NCBI RefSeq assembly: GCF_900110075.1
Contig: NZ_FOCJ01000003.1
Location: 124,001-188,000, forward strand
Reading direction: 5' to 3'
DNA length: 64,000 bases
From: Paenibacillus sp. OV219
GTDB taxonomy: Bacteria > Bacillota > Bacilli > Paenibacillales > Paenibacillaceae
The position numbers were made by a program, and so were the translations under genes. Every line of letters begins with the position of its first letter. Position 1 is the stretch's first letter. The notes under the pieces are model-generated. The model saw only the letters and a program-made list of their open reading frames with translations. It was not told the origin of the DNA and did not search any database. This document shows, in pieces, positions 16,823 through 25,888 of this stretch.

Positions 16823-17770
16823 TTAAAACACACCAAGCAGCAGCTCAACCGCCCGCTTAGCGTCCACCTGCACGCCAACATTAACCGGCGTACCGACCGA
16901 CGGCTTCTCGCGCAAATCAGCAACGGTCATGCCGAGGCATATCTCGCCCTGACATTCCACCGATAGCAGCAGCTGCTCCGTCTGCACGATGCCAGGCTCG
17001 ATTGCCGCCAGCATCGTGAGCGGATCATGCATTGGCGCACATTGATTGTACCCATTCGCTTCGTGGTAGAAATTATAGTAGAACTGCATCGAGTCATTCA
17101 GGAAGCCAACCACGTCGCGGTTCTCCGGCTTGCAGGAAGCCTTCAGCGCATCGAGGTGCGACTGATGCAGCATCGTTTGCAAGGTGACATCAAGTCCGAT
17201 CATCGTAATCGGAAGTCCCGACTGAATGACAAGGCTGGCCGCTTCCGGGTCACCCCATATATTCGCTTCGGCGGTTGGCGTAATGTTGCCTGGTACGCGA
17301 ACAGCGCCGCCCATAATGTAAACATGTTTGATTTTCGAAGGAAGCTCTGGATCCTTCTGAAGCGCATGCGCCAGATTCGTAAGGCGTCCAAGCGCAACGA
17401 TGACAAGCTCTCCACGCAGTTCACTTGCTTGGCGCACGATAAACTCTGCTGCCGCTTCCTCCACCGGACGCTGAGCGGTGTGCGGAATTTCAACATCGCC
17501 AATGCCGTTCGAGCCATGGACAAATGTAGGGAAAATGTCTACTTTGCGGACGAGCGGCTGTGCAGCGCCTTGGCTGACGGGAATTTGACCTTCCAGTCCG
17601 GCAAGCTTCAGCACCTTAAGCGCATTCTCGGTCGCAAGTTCGACGGGAATGTTGCCGAAGACCGACGTGATGCCTATAATATCCGCCTTACCGGATTTGA
17701 CCCCGTATAGAATCGCGAGTGCGTCGTCAATGCCCGTATCGGCGTCAATAATGATTTTCGGCTGTACCAT
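16823..17770 (-). CDS. inosine-uridine preferring nucleoside hydrolase
   Basis: This 315-residue enzyme carries the calcium-binding N-terminal motif IIDADTGIDDALA (residues 6-18), the GITSVFGN loop, MGGAV and the late PMHDPLTMLA segment with His-Asp of the active site. The family hydrolyses ribonucleosides to base and ribose for salvage. Length is typical. It converges on ohr across a shared terminator. Which nucleoside is preferred cannot be told from sequence. Confidence 0.93.
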   Translation of the reverse strand: MVQPKIIIDADTGIDDALAILYGVKSGKADIIGITSVFGNIPVELATENALKVLKLAGLEGQIPVSQGAAQPLVRKVDIFPTFVHGSNGIGDVEIPHTAQRPVEEAAAEFIVRQASELRGELVIVALGRLTNLAHALQKDPELPSKIKHVYIMGGAVRVPGNITPTAEANIWGDPEAASLVIQSGLPITMIGLDVTLQTMLHQSHLDALKASCKPENRDVVGFLNDSMQFYYNFYHEANGYNQCAPMHDPLTMLAAIEPGIVQTEQLLLSVECQGEICLGMTVADLREKPSVGTPVNVGVQVDAKRAVELLLGVF

Positions 17771-17906
17771 GTCCTTAATCCCTCATTTTTCTATAATAAT
17801 GCTAACTTCGTAATGATACCGTCTGCTCCATACGTAAAGCAAGATGATCCGAATTCCTTTACAGGACTTTAGCATTCGCTATAATCCATGTCTTCAATCC
17901 GCTCCA

Positions 17907-18458
17907 TTATAGCCGATCCGGCTGATAATCCGTCTCCGTATAGATCGAGATGAGCACGACCGCGGTCTCCTCGCCAATATTGCGAACGAGATGGGGGATG
18001 CATGCATTCCAGCTGAATGAATCGCCTTCGTGAAACTCTGCCGCATCTTCGCCTTGCTCGGCGTAAATACTTCCTTTAATGACCACATGCACTTCCTCAC
18101 CTTCATGTGCGTGCGGCTCTGCTCCAGTCGACGCGCCAGGTGGCAGCTCGACAATGACGATACGTACTTTATCCGTAGCGCTAAGATGCTCCACCTTAAA
18201 CTGCTCGCTGCCGCTCGACGTAATGCGCCGTTCACCCTTGCGCACGATTTTCATCCGGTCTTCCTTTTGCAGCAGTAAGTAAGCAAGAGGGACCTTCAGC
18301 GCCTTGGCGATGCTCTCAAGCGTGGAAATGGAAGGCGACGTCTTATTCGTCTCCACCTGACTGAGAAACCCTTGCGACAAGCCGGTTTCCTCGCAAATCT
18401 GGGCAATCGTGATGTGCTTGCGCTTGCGGATCGCTCGAATCGAAGAGCCGATATCCAT
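17907..18458 (-). CDS. XRE-family regulator with C-terminal cupin domain
   Basis: This 183-residue protein joins an N-terminal helix-turn-helix (TIAQICEETGLSQGFLSQVETNKTSPSIS region, residues 17-45) to a cupin barrel (EPHAHEGEEVHVVIKG, EFHEGDSFSW, IPHLVRNIGEE). In this common family the cupin binds a small ligand and the XRE domain binds DNA. It is divergent from the LigB-type dioxygenase, the likely target. Between them lie two AAGTTGA copies and a near-palindrome GTTGATATTAAC that may be operators. Confidence 0.9.
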   Translation of the reverse strand: MDIGSSIRAIRKRKHITIAQICEETGLSQGFLSQVETNKTSPSISTLESIAKALKVPLAYLLLQKEDRMKIVRKGERRITSSGSEQFKVEHLSATDKVRIVIVELPPGASTGAEPHAHEGEEVHVVIKGSIYAEQGEDAAEFHEGDSFSWNACIPHLVRNIGEETAVVLISIYTETDYQPDRL

Positions 18459-18499
18459 ACTTTATGTTCACCCTAACTCAACTATTTGTGATACAAAAT

Positions 18500-18552
18500 A
18501 TAAGTTGATATTAACAATTTCCAAGTTGACTTGCTAGCACTCCAAGCATAAT
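18500..18552 (+). promoter_or_regulatory. intergenic control region between XRE-cupin and dioxygenase genes
   Basis: A promoter toward the dioxygenase is suggested by TTGACT (18526-18531) and CATAAT (18547-18552), spacing 15. The near-palindrome GTTGATATTAAC (18504-18515) and two AAGTTGA copies (the second overlapping the -35) are candidate regulator sites. Confidence 0.4.
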
Positions 18553-18622
18553 ATTAGTTATATAGAAATTAAATTGTTTATGCTAATATATATCGAACTC
18601 ACATAAAGGGAGAGAAACGACC

Positions 18623-19393
18623 ATGATGCCAGCTTATTTCTTCGCGCACGGTGCGCCTTCACTTGTTTTGGAACAGCATGCTTATAGCGATTTTCTGAAA
18701 AATTTTGCTTCTACGAGGCCGCGGCCGAAGGCGATTGTGCTCTTCTCCGCCCACTGGGAAACGTCGGTGCAGAAGGTTAGCGCAGTCGGCACGTACAGCA
18801 CAATCTACGACTTCTCTGGCTTCCAGGATGAGCTGTACCAAATGACGTATCCAGCGAACGGCAACCGCGCGTTAAGCGAGCAAATCCAGGCGCTATTCAC
18901 ACAGCACGGCATTCCAAGTGAGCTCGATGAGTCGAGAGGACTTGATCATGGCGCATGGGCGGTGCTAAAGCTGATTTATCCGGAAGCGGACATTCCGGTT
19001 ATCGCGCTATCCGTTAACCCGATGCTGACGAATGAACAACAGTATCAGATTGGCAAAGCATTAGGAGCGCTGCGGGAGCAAGACGTCATTATTATTGGCA
19101 GCGGCGGCACGGTTCATAATTTGCGCCGATTGAATTGGCGGGCGGCAGAGGCAGACGAGTGGGCGGCCCAGTTCGATCAGTGGTTGGAGGGCAAGCTTAT
19201 GAGCTGGGACACAGAAGCGCTCTTCCACTACCGCGAGCAGGCGCCGTTTGCAGTAGAGTCGGTACCGACGACCGAGCACTTCATTCCACTGTTCTTGGCA
19301 ATGGGTGCAGGCGATGAGAACCGGAAGGCGACACTCATTCACCGTAGTTACCAGTTAGGAAGCCTAAGCCTGAGCTGCTGGCAGTTCGACTAA
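18623..19393 (+). CDS. LigB-type extradiol ring-cleavage dioxygenase (DODA/YgiD-like)
   Basis: This 256-residue class III extradiol dioxygenase opens with YFFAHGAPSLVLE (metal-binding His9 in this reading), then LFSAHWET, GLDHGAWAVLKLIYPEADIPV and IIGSGGTVHNLR. These His/Glu positions coordinate the catalytic Fe(II) or Zn(II) in the DODA/YgiD group, which opens catechol rings. The substrate is unknown. GGGAGAG lies upstream of ATG. The divergent XRE-cupin gene probably regulates it, and a methyltransferase gene follows 26 bases later. Confidence 0.92.
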   Translation: MMPAYFFAHGAPSLVLEQHAYSDFLKNFASTRPRPKAIVLFSAHWETSVQKVSAVGTYSTIYDFSGFQDELYQMTYPANGNRALSEQIQALFTQHGIPSELDESRGLDHGAWAVLKLIYPEADIPVIALSVNPMLTNEQQYQIGKALGALREQDVIIIGSGGTVHNLRRLNWRAAEADEWAAQFDQWLEGKLMSWDTEALFHYREQAPFAVESVPTTEHFIPLFLAMGAGDENRKATLIHRSYQLGSLSLSCWQFD

Positions 19394-19419
19394 AATCACA
19401 ACGGGAGCGTGGAGCAACG

Positions 19420-20178
19420 ATGGACAGCAAGGATCGGTTCTCGGGCAGGGTGGACGCTTATGTGAAATACCGTCCGACCTATCCGCAAGCGGCTATCAAT
19501 TATTTGTACGATACGGTTGGGTTTTCACGTCATAGTACGATCGCTGATGTCGGCGCGGGAACGGGCATTTTCTCCGAGCTGCTGCTTGAGCGGGGGAGTC
19601 AGGTTGTTGCCGTTGAGCCGAACGAGCCGATGCGCGAGGCAGCGGTGGCGCGGCTTGGCGCCGTGGGCGGCTTTCGGGCGGCGACAGGTTCCGCAGAAGC
19701 GACCGGCCTCGAGGGCCAGTCGGTCGATTTCATCGTCTGTGCTCAGTCGTTCCACTGGTTCGACCGTGATCTTGCGGGAGCCGAGTTCAAGCGAATCCTG
19801 CGTCCGGGCGACGGCAAGGTTGTACTCATCTGGAACACGCTGCTTACCGAGGGTACGCCGTTTCGAGAAGGATATGAGCAGCTGCTGCAAACGTACGGCA
19901 CGGACTACAAGACCGTTCATCAGAAAAATATTTTGCCCGAAGCGCTCGCTGCCTTCTTCCGGTCCGGGGATATGCATGAGGTACGGTTTGCGAATCAGCA
20001 ACGGTTCGACTATGAGGGCCTCAGCGGACGACTCTTGTCTTCATCCTTCGTTCCGGTGTCCGGTAATCCGAAATATGAACCGATGATGACTGCTCTAAGG
20101 GAGCTATATGATCGTCACCATGAGAATGGTTACGTGAATTTCGATTACGAGACTCGGCTGTACTGGGGATCTCTATAG
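19420..20178 (+). CDS. class I SAM-dependent methyltransferase
   Basis: This 252-residue protein has the SAM-binding motif I IADVGAGTGIFSELLL (residues 41-56), motif II VVAVEPN and the DFIVCAQSFHWFD segment of the methyltransferase 11 group. FSGRVDAYVKYRPTYP at the start is typical of small-molecule methyltransferases in Firmicutes. It probably shares a transcript with the dioxygenase upstream. The acceptor is unknown. Confidence 0.92.
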   Translation: MDSKDRFSGRVDAYVKYRPTYPQAAINYLYDTVGFSRHSTIADVGAGTGIFSELLLERGSQVVAVEPNEPMREAAVARLGAVGGFRAATGSAEATGLEGQSVDFIVCAQSFHWFDRDLAGAEFKRILRPGDGKVVLIWNTLLTEGTPFREGYEQLLQTYGTDYKTVHQKNILPEALAAFFRSGDMHEVRFANQQRFDYEGLSGRLLSSSFVPVSGNPKYEPMMTALRELYDRHHENGYVNFDYETRLYWGSL

Positions 20179-20193
20179 CACGAGCAACTAGGG

Positions 20194-20212
20194 GCCGGCC
20201 GCCATGGCTGGC
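20194..20212 (+). terminator. weak hairpin after the methyltransferase gene
   Basis: GCCGGCC (20194-20200) pairs with GGCTGGC (20206-20212), one G-T pair, and is followed by a T-rich but interrupted stretch. Confidence 0.4.
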
Positions 20213-20292
20213 TTCTTCTGCTATGCTTCGTTTTCAGATGGAGTTATGATAGGGAAATAATGGCTTTAATTATAGTAAGGGACTGAGATCAT

Positions 20293-21654
20293 ATGTTGAA
20301 AATCTACCGTTTACTTATATTCGCACTCGCCGCTGTCTTCATCGCTTCACAGCTGACAAGCGCAGATTCACTCGTTTGGGCGCTAGGCGGACTCGTCTTC
20401 ATTGCCATGGCGCTGCTCCTGCCGCAATTGCGGGGCATGACGCTATGGCTCACTTCTGCTTTTATCGCTGGAGGCGCTGTGCTCTTAATCGTCCAGCAGG
20501 CGAGCGCCCGCGTCTGGTTTGAGTCGGCGGGCATTAATGCGACACTGGTGACACTGTTCGTCTTCGCGCCGTTGTTCGGCATTCCGGTGCGTATTCCGGC
20601 GTATGTCGAAGCGCTCAGAAAGTTCTATGATACGAGTCTTAGGAGCGGCAGCGTCATGTTTGTCGGCACGCAGCTGCTGACACAAATTATGGGGGCGTTC
20701 ATTAACGTGGGCTCGATTCCGGTCGTGTACCATCTTGCCTTCGTCAAACCGAGGCCGAAGATGGAGGGACTGCTTGCCGGTGCGCTGAATCGGGGATTTG
20801 CAGGGGCGATCTGTTGGTCGCCGTATTTTGCCGCGATGGCGATTGTGACGTCGGCGCTGAAGCTGAACTGGTCGGCGCTGCTGCCTTATCTGATCGTACT
20901 GTCACTGCTCACTCTTATTGTCAGTTTCGTGATGGATTACGCGAAGTTGAAGCAAGTTGGAGAGGAATTGGCGGATGAGGCGGAGGATGTGAAGGAGCTT
21001 TCGGGAGACAAGAACAAGGCTGCATTTCCAGTCGGGCTTGCTGTCTATCTGATTTGCGCCATTGGTGTCATTCTGCTGCTAGAGCCGCTCATCGACGTGC
21101 CGATGGTCATTATTACGTGCATGTCCGCCGTCATTTTCCCGCTGATCTGGTGCATCGCCAAAGGATCGATGGCGACGTATCGCCAAGGGCTGACTAATCA
21201 TCTGACGGTTACATTGCCTGCACTGAAGAAAGAGATTACGCTATTTCTCGCCGCTGGCTTCTTCAGCGGAGCCGTTGGCGCAGTCGGTTTCGGCGCGTTT
21301 GTGCCGAAGCTGCTAGCGTACATTCCGCTGCCGATGGCCGTAGCGTTCTCGCTCCTCGCGATCGTGCTCATCGCCGGTACATCCATAATTGGCTTGCACC
21401 CGATCGTGCTCGTCAGCGTCTTCGCGAATGGCGTCGATCCGCACAGCGTGGGCGCTACTCCGATCTATATGGCCGTGCTGCTGCTCGGCAGCTGGGCCGT
21501 CTCGAATACCGTTTCGCCAGCGTCAGCAGTGAACAATCTGCTGTCGGGGCTATTTAAGCGAACCGTCTTCGAGCTGGCGCGGCCGAACTATAAATTCGCC
21601 GCCTTCATGGGGGCGGCGCTCATGGTGTACTTAATGCTGCTGCTGCAATTCTAG
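20293..21654 (+). CDS. polytopic membrane protein, ion-transporter-superfamily-like
   Basis: This 453-residue protein is almost wholly hydrophobic with about twelve membrane segments and one charged loop near residues 215-245 (ELADEAEDVKELSGDKNK). I do not recognise a named family with certainty. GLHPIVLVSVFANG and the late SNTVSPASAVNN segment resemble the paired re-entrant loops of ion-transporter-superfamily carriers (DASS, CitMHS, ArsB), so a secondary transporter of an organic or inorganic anion is possible. It is monocistronic and no regulator is adjacent. Confidence 0.75.
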   Translation: MLKIYRLLIFALAAVFIASQLTSADSLVWALGGLVFIAMALLLPQLRGMTLWLTSAFIAGGAVLLIVQQASARVWFESAGINATLVTLFVFAPLFGIPVRIPAYVEALRKFYDTSLRSGSVMFVGTQLLTQIMGAFINVGSIPVVYHLAFVKPRPKMEGLLAGALNRGFAGAICWSPYFAAMAIVTSALKLNWSALLPYLIVLSLLTLIVSFVMDYAKLKQVGEELADEAEDVKELSGDKNKAAFPVGLAVYLICAIGVILLLEPLIDVPMVIITCMSAVIFPLIWCIAKGSMATYRQGLTNHLTVTLPALKKEITLFLAAGFFSGAVGAVGFGAFVPKLLAYIPLPMAVAFSLLAIVLIAGTSIIGLHPIVLVSVFANGVDPHSVGATPIYMAVLLLGSWAVSNTVSPASAVNNLLSGLFKRTVFELARPNYKFAAFMGAALMVYLMLLLQF

Positions 21655-21711
21655 CGGGCGGCTAACGGGAGTCTGCAGCCGCTAGTCATCAGCTCAAAGC
21701 CGCCAGCTGCT

Positions 21712-22044
21712 TTACAGCTCCAGCTTGCGGAAGTTCGAGAACGGCTGAGCGGCCTCCGCGAGGCTCGCGAGTGCTGTCATCTCTGCCACTTCCATCAAGA
21801 CGCCCCACACCTCACGGACGGCGGGCGACCGATGGGCGGCATCCTTTGCTTCTGCGGACGCCCACTCAAAGATTTCAAGGATAGACCCGTCTTCTGCCTG
21901 CAGATGAAGCGGCGTCATCTCTGTAATTAACCCTTCGGCGCGTAGTGTCGGCAAGTGCCGTCTCACTATATCTTTCAGCTGCTCTTCTTTGCCGGGGTGA
22001 GGGCGGTAAGTAGCAATGGCAACAATTCCTGTGGACATGGACAT
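21712..22044 (-). CDS. ABM-type dimeric alpha-beta barrel protein
   Basis: This 110-residue protein has the ferredoxin-like pattern of the antibiotic-biosynthesis-monooxygenase group: IVAIATYRPHPGKEEQLKDIVRRHLPTL, then LEIFEWASAEAKDAAH. Members are cofactor-free oxygenases or simple binding proteins. It lies 19 bases downstream of the LLM flavoprotein gene on the same strand, suggesting co-expression. GGAGGAGG precedes the start. Confidence 0.75.
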   Translation of the reverse strand: MSMSTGIVAIATYRPHPGKEEQLKDIVRRHLPTLRAEGLITEMTPLHLQAEDGSILEIFEWASAEAKDAAHRSPAVREVWGVLMEVAEMTALASLAEAAQPFSNFRKLEL

Positions 22045-22063
22045 CTACTGTTATGCCTCCTCC

Positions 22064-23122
22064 TTATTTGCTTAGCGCCTGGCGTACAAGTGGCGCGACC
22101 TTCGTGCCGAGCAGCTCAATGGCGTGCAGCACTTCCTTATGCGGCATTGTGCCGACGTTCACGTGCAGGAAGAACCGCGTGACGCCAAGGTTCTTGCGCA
22201 GTAGAACGATCTTCTCGGCGACGGTTTCCGGATCGCCGACATAGAGAGCGCCGCGTAAGCTGCGCGCGGCATCATATGTCGCTCGCGTATATTCCCCGCC
22301 CCAGCCGCGCTCGCGGCCGATGACGTTCATCTGCGCGGCGGTCGGCGCGTAGAACAGCTCCGCCGTGCGGTCATTGTCATCGCCGATGAAGCCGTGCGAA
22401 TGCGTCGCGATTTGCAGCTTCGACGGGTCATGTCCGGCCGATGCAGCGGCTCGCTTGTACAGGTCTACCAGCGGAGCGAATTGCTCCGGCATGCCGCCGA
22501 TAATCGCGAATGCGATCGGGAGCCCGAGCAGCCCAGCGCGAACGGCTGATTCGGTATTGCCGCCGCTGGCAATCCACACCGGGAGTGGATTCTGCACGGA
22601 GCGCGGATAGACGCCGAGATTCTCAATGGCTGGGCGGTGACCGCCGCGCCAATTCACTTTCTCCGATTCGCGAATGGCAAGCAGCAGCTCCAGCTTCTCT
22701 TCGAACAGCTCATTATAATCGTCCAGGCTGTAGCCAAACAGCGGGAAGGACTCAATGAACGAGCCGCGGCCAGCCATAATTTCCGCACGCCCATTCGAGA
22801 TGCCGTCGAGCGTCGAGAACGCTTGATAGACGCGAACGGGATCGTCCGAGGACAGCACCGTTACAGCGCTTGTAAGCCGGATTCGCTTCGTGACCGCTGC
22901 ACCTGCGGCGAGCACAACGGCAGGCGCTGTGCCCGCGTAGTCCGGGCGGTGATGCTCTCCGATGCCGTATACATCGAGGCCGACTTGATCGGCGAGCACC
23001 ATCTCCTCCACCGCATTGCGAAGCCGCTCGGCGTGGCTCATGATGCGGCCTGTCGCCGGGTCTGGCGTCGTCTCCAGAAATGTACTTATTCCAATCTCCA
23101 TTGTGGGTGTTACCTCACTCAT
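22064..23122 (-). CDS. LLM-class flavin-dependent monooxygenase (Atu2307/SP_0267 group)
   Basis: This 352-residue luciferase-like TIM-barrel protein has MEIGISTFLETTPDP at the start, YGIGEHHRPDYAGTAPAVVL, and VWIASGGNTESAVRAG. The EHHRPDYA segment is typical of the Atu2307/SP_0267 group. Such enzymes use reduced flavin supplied by a separate reductase to oxidise small molecules. The substrate is unknown. It probably forms an operon with the ABM-type gene. AAGGAGG lies nine bases before ATG. Confidence 0.92.
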   Translation of the reverse strand: MSEVTPTMEIGISTFLETTPDPATGRIMSHAERLRNAVEEMVLADQVGLDVYGIGEHHRPDYAGTAPAVVLAAGAAVTKRIRLTSAVTVLSSDDPVRVYQAFSTLDGISNGRAEIMAGRGSFIESFPLFGYSLDDYNELFEEKLELLLAIRESEKVNWRGGHRPAIENLGVYPRSVQNPLPVWIASGGNTESAVRAGLLGLPIAFAIIGGMPEQFAPLVDLYKRAAASAGHDPSKLQIATHSHGFIGDDNDRTAELFYAPTAAQMNVIGRERGWGGEYTRATYDAARSLRGALYVGDPETVAEKIVLLRKNLGVTRFFLHVNVGTMPHKEVLHAIELLGTKVAPLVRQALSK

Positions 23123-23238
23123 CGTGGAAAGCCTCCTTATGTAACTCTATATAGCTCTAGTTTACTCATTCCGCTTCGGCATCACAAACAGCTATAATGG
23201 ATAGAGAACGATAGCATGTAATCGGGAGGTAAGTGCTA

Positions 23239-23610
23239 GTGGATATTACTTTAAATCTGAGCAGCAGCTCCAAGGTAGCCATAATTGAAAGTGAAGATGT
23301 CGTTATCGGCAGCGTGCAGGATGCGCTTGATCTGATGGCAACCGTGTCGTATAACTACGACGGCTGCTACAAGATTCTCATTCATAAGTCGGCTGTAGCC
23401 GAGCCGTTCTTCGACCTAAGCACGAAGCTGGCCGGTGATATTTTGCAGAAATTTACGAACTACAAAGTGAATCTTGCGATTGTCGGCGACTTTAGCGAAT
23501 ATAGCAGCAAGAGCTTGAAGGATTTCATCTATGAGAGCAATCAAGGCAAGCAGTTCTTCTTCCTGCTGGATGAGATGGCCGCGCTGGAGGCGCTGCACAA
23601 TGTCCGATAA
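23239..23610 (+). CDS. DUF4180 protein
   Basis: This small protein of about 123 residues matches the DUF4180 pattern: DVVIGSVQDALDLMATVSYNYDGCYKILIHK, AEPFFDLSTKLAGDILQKF and GKQFFFLLDEMAALEALH. The family has no known activity. Two GTG starts are possible, at 23233 and 23239; GGGAGG lies 3 and 9 bases before them, so 23239 is preferred. It overlaps the next gene by 11 bases, so the two are translationally coupled. Confidence 0.82.
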   Translation: MDITLNLSSSSKVAIIESEDVVIGSVQDALDLMATVSYNYDGCYKILIHKSAVAEPFFDLSTKLAGDILQKFTNYKVNLAIVGDFSEYSSKSLKDFIYESNQGKQFFFLLDEMAALEALHNVR

Positions 23611-24049
23611 ACCGCTGTACACGATCGGTTTCGCGCAAAAATCATTGCGTACCTTTGTCACCCATTTGCACGAGCACCAAGTAACGAAGGTGGTCGATAC
23701 GCGGCTGAACAATGTATCGCAGCTTGCGGGCTATGCCAAGAAGGACGACCTCAGCTATGTGCTGGAGCTCGTCAATATTGGGTATACGCATGACCTTGAT
23801 CTTGCCCCGCCGAAGGAGCTGCTTGAAGCCATCAAGCAGAAGCAAGTGTCGTGGGAGGAGTTCGAGAAGCTGTTCATCGATCTTATTTCGAAGCGGCAGA
23901 TTGAGAAGAAGATAGAGGAGCTGTTCGGGAAAGGGGAGACGGTCTGTCTCCTGTGCAGCGAGCATAAGCCGCATCAGTGCCACCGGAGGCTGCTGGCGGA
24001 GTACTTAAGAGAATACAAGAAGGACCTGCAGATTCACCATCTGGTTTAG
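23600..24049 (+). CDS. DUF488 protein
   Basis: This 149-residue protein begins LYTIGFAQKSLRTFVTHL, has VVDTRLNNVSQLAGYAKKDDL and ends with the diagnostic LLCSEHKPHQCHRRLLAEYL. DUF488 proteins are widespread and functionally unassigned; the Cys/His cluster suggests metal or nucleic acid binding. The ATG at 23600 lies within the end of the DUF4180 gene. Pairing of these two families suggests a shared role, which is inference only. Confidence 0.88.
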   Translation: MSDKPLYTIGFAQKSLRTFVTHLHEHQVTKVVDTRLNNVSQLAGYAKKDDLSYVLELVNIGYTHDLDLAPPKELLEAIKQKQVSWEEFEKLFIDLISKRQIEKKIEELFGKGETVCLLCSEHKPHQCHRRLLAEYLREYKKDLQIHHLV

Positions 24050-24066
24050 CGGCGGCAAACGAACAA

Positions 24067-24089
24067 AGAGAGCCTGCTTGCGGCTCTCT
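24067..24089. terminator. hairpin between convergent DUF488 and globin-sensor genes
   Basis: AGAGAGCC (24067-24074) pairs with GGCTCTCT (24082-24089). On the minus strand it is followed by TTTGTT, so it suits the globin-sensor gene better than the plus-strand gene. Confidence 0.5.
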
Positions 24090-24100
24090 CTCGGTAGCTG

Positions 24101-25099
24101 CTAGGACAGCTTGCTTAGCTCATCTGTAATCGTCTCTATCATGCTCACGAAGCTTGCCAGCTCCTTCGAGCTCTCGGCTTGGGCACGCGCTAGCTTCACG
24201 GTCTCATCGTTACGCTGCTTCACATCGCCGATGATCGCATTCATGTCGCGCAGCTTCTCATGAATCGTCTTCGACGATTGCTTGGAGCTCTGCGCCAGCT
24301 TGCGGATCTCCCGCGCGACGATTTCGAAGCCGTACCCGCTCTCGCCGGCATGCGCCGCTTCAATAGCTGCGTTGAGGCCAAGCAGGTTCGTCTGATCCGC
24401 GACCTCTTGAATAACGCCGCCCATCAGCTGAATGTCCTTCATCTGCGCGTTCAGCTGCTCGACTTTGCCTAGCGAGTCCTCTTGCAGCTGTGCAGTATGC
24501 GTTGCTGTCTCAGCTACGGTTTGCGTGCTGCCTGTTAGTTCGATCATCATCGTTGCGAGCTCTTGAACAGCGGAGCTGATCGTCGTAATCATCTGCTGGC
24601 GATCGTCGGCCATCTGTTGGACAAGCGCCTTCTCATCCTTCTCGTATGCTTCGAGAACGAGCTGGGAGTCGAAATTGAACATTTTGGACAATGCTTGAAT
24701 AATTGGGAGCCACTGATCCGGCACAGCGCTCATCAAATAATGAGTCGCGATGTCGAGATATAACATATAGGTACCGAGGTACCATTCCGTCGTGAGTCCG
24801 ATGCGCGAGTGCAAGGAGCCGATAAAGAGGCGCTTCTCAATGAAGGCCTCGTCAATCAGCCCGGCAGTCATCGTTTGAAAATACCAGATTTGCGTCGATT
24901 TCAATCGTTCAATCGTGCTGTGGGCCGTAATAATGGCAGCCAGCTCGGGCTGCTTCTCAATACGAGCGTACAGCTCGTCCACGACTAGCCCCGTAATTTG
25001 CTGGAACGTTTGCTCGTGTAACTTCAAGAATGCGAGTGTTTCCGAGGTAATGCCTATGTAATCCAGCTGTTTCTGCCGGGCATTATTCACTTTAATCAT
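24101..25099 (-). CDS. globin-coupled sensor with short MCP signalling domain (HemAT-like)
   Basis: This 332-residue soluble protein has an N-terminal protoglobin-type sensor domain ([22 protein letters not shown], then [16 protein letters not shown] with proximal haem ligand candidate His97) and a C-terminal methyl-accepting signalling hairpin ([20 protein letters not shown]). HemAT proteins sense O2 and steer CheA. The Bacillus subtilis protein is about 430 residues, so this coiled coil is much shorter and may signal to a partner other than a full chemoreceptor array. It is divergent from a NarL-type two-component pair. The ATG at 25099 is chosen for its GAGGAG site. Confidence 0.87.
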   Translation of the reverse strand: MIKVNNARQKQLDYIGITSETLAFLKLHEQTFQQITGLVVDELYARIEKQPELAAIITAHSTIERLKSTQIWYFQTMTAGLIDEAFIEKRLFIGSLHSRIGLTTEWYLGTYMLYLDIATHYLMSAVPDQWLPIIQALSKMFNFDSQLVLEAYEKDEKALVQQMADDRQQMITTISSAVQELATMMIELTGSTQTVAETATHTAQLQEDSLGKVEQLNAQMKDIQLMGGVIQEVADQTNLLGLNAAIEAAHAGESGYGFEIVAREIRKLAQSSKQSSKTIHEKLRDMNAIIGDVKQRNDETVKLARAQAESSKELASFVSMIETITDELSKLS

Positions 25100-25234
25100 A
25101 GCTGTAGTCGCTCCTCTTGTAGGTGTTCTTCTCATCCTACCTGAAGATCGAGCAAGGGGATATTAGGGAATTCACTGAATATATAGGGGAAAAACACTGA
25201 TTCCGATGTCGGTAGTCCCTAGGGGGGACATGCA

Positions 25235-25888
25235 ATGATTCGAATATTAATCGTGGACGACCATGCTGTTGTGCGCTCCGGTCTGAAGCTGCTGCTCGAT
25301 GAGAAATACGGTATCCATGTCGTAGGCGACGCAGCTGACGGGAATGAGGCCATTCGATTGGCACAGGAGCTAACGCCAGATGTAGTGCTGATGGACCTTA
25401 GCATGCCGAATGGCCGGGACGGCATGTCGGCGACGCAGGAGCTGAAGAAGCTGCTGCCGAGCACGAATGTGCTCATTCTGACGATGCATGATGATGATGA
25501 ATATTTATTCCGGGCGATTCACGCGGGCGCTTCCGGCTATATTTTGAAGAGTGCACCGCATGAGGAATTGATCATCGCGATTCAGTCGGTTGCGGCTGGG
25601 GATGCCTACCTCTATCCAACAGCGACGAAGCGGCTTATGCTCGATTACCTGGAGAAGGTGAAGCATGGGGAGAGCACCGACTCCTACGAGACGCTGTCCG
25701 AGCGGGAACGGGAAGTGCTCGTCTGGATTGCGAAGGGGTACGCCAATAAGGAAATCGCTGAGAACCTGATACTGAGCGTCAAGACCGTCGAGTCCCACAA
25801 AAGCCATCTGATGGACAAGCTCGGCCTCCGCACTAGGCCTGATCTCGTCCGATATGCGCTGAAGAAGGGGCTGCTGAACTTTGAGTAG
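25235..25888 (+). CDS. NarL/FixJ-family response regulator
   Basis: This 217-residue regulator has a receiver domain (ILIVDDHAVVRSGL, phospho-acceptor Asp54 in VLMDLSMP) and a LuxR-type helix-turn-helix (LSEREREVLVWIAKGYANKEIAENLILSVKTVESH region). It resembles NreC/DegU-type regulators. AGGGGGG lies seven bases before ATG, inside a small palindrome GTCCC/GGGAC (25215-25229). The kinase gene overlaps its last 8 bases. Confidence 0.94.
   Translation: MIRILIVDDHAVVRSGLKLLLDEKYGIHVVGDAADGNEAIRLAQELTPDVVLMDLSMPNGRDGMSATQELKKLLPSTNVLILTMHDDDEYLFRAIHAGASGYILKSAPHEELIIAIQSVAAGDAYLYPTATKRLMLDYLEKVKHGESTDSYETLSEREREVLVWIAKGYANKEIAENLILSVKTVESHKSHLMDKLGLRTRPDLVRYALKKGLLNFE

Noticed and set aside
25215..25229. 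NreC-type operator at the palindrome before the NarL regulator
   Set aside because: The palindrome GTCCC/GGGAC overlaps the ribosome site and does not fit a TAGGG-N4-CCCTA layout.
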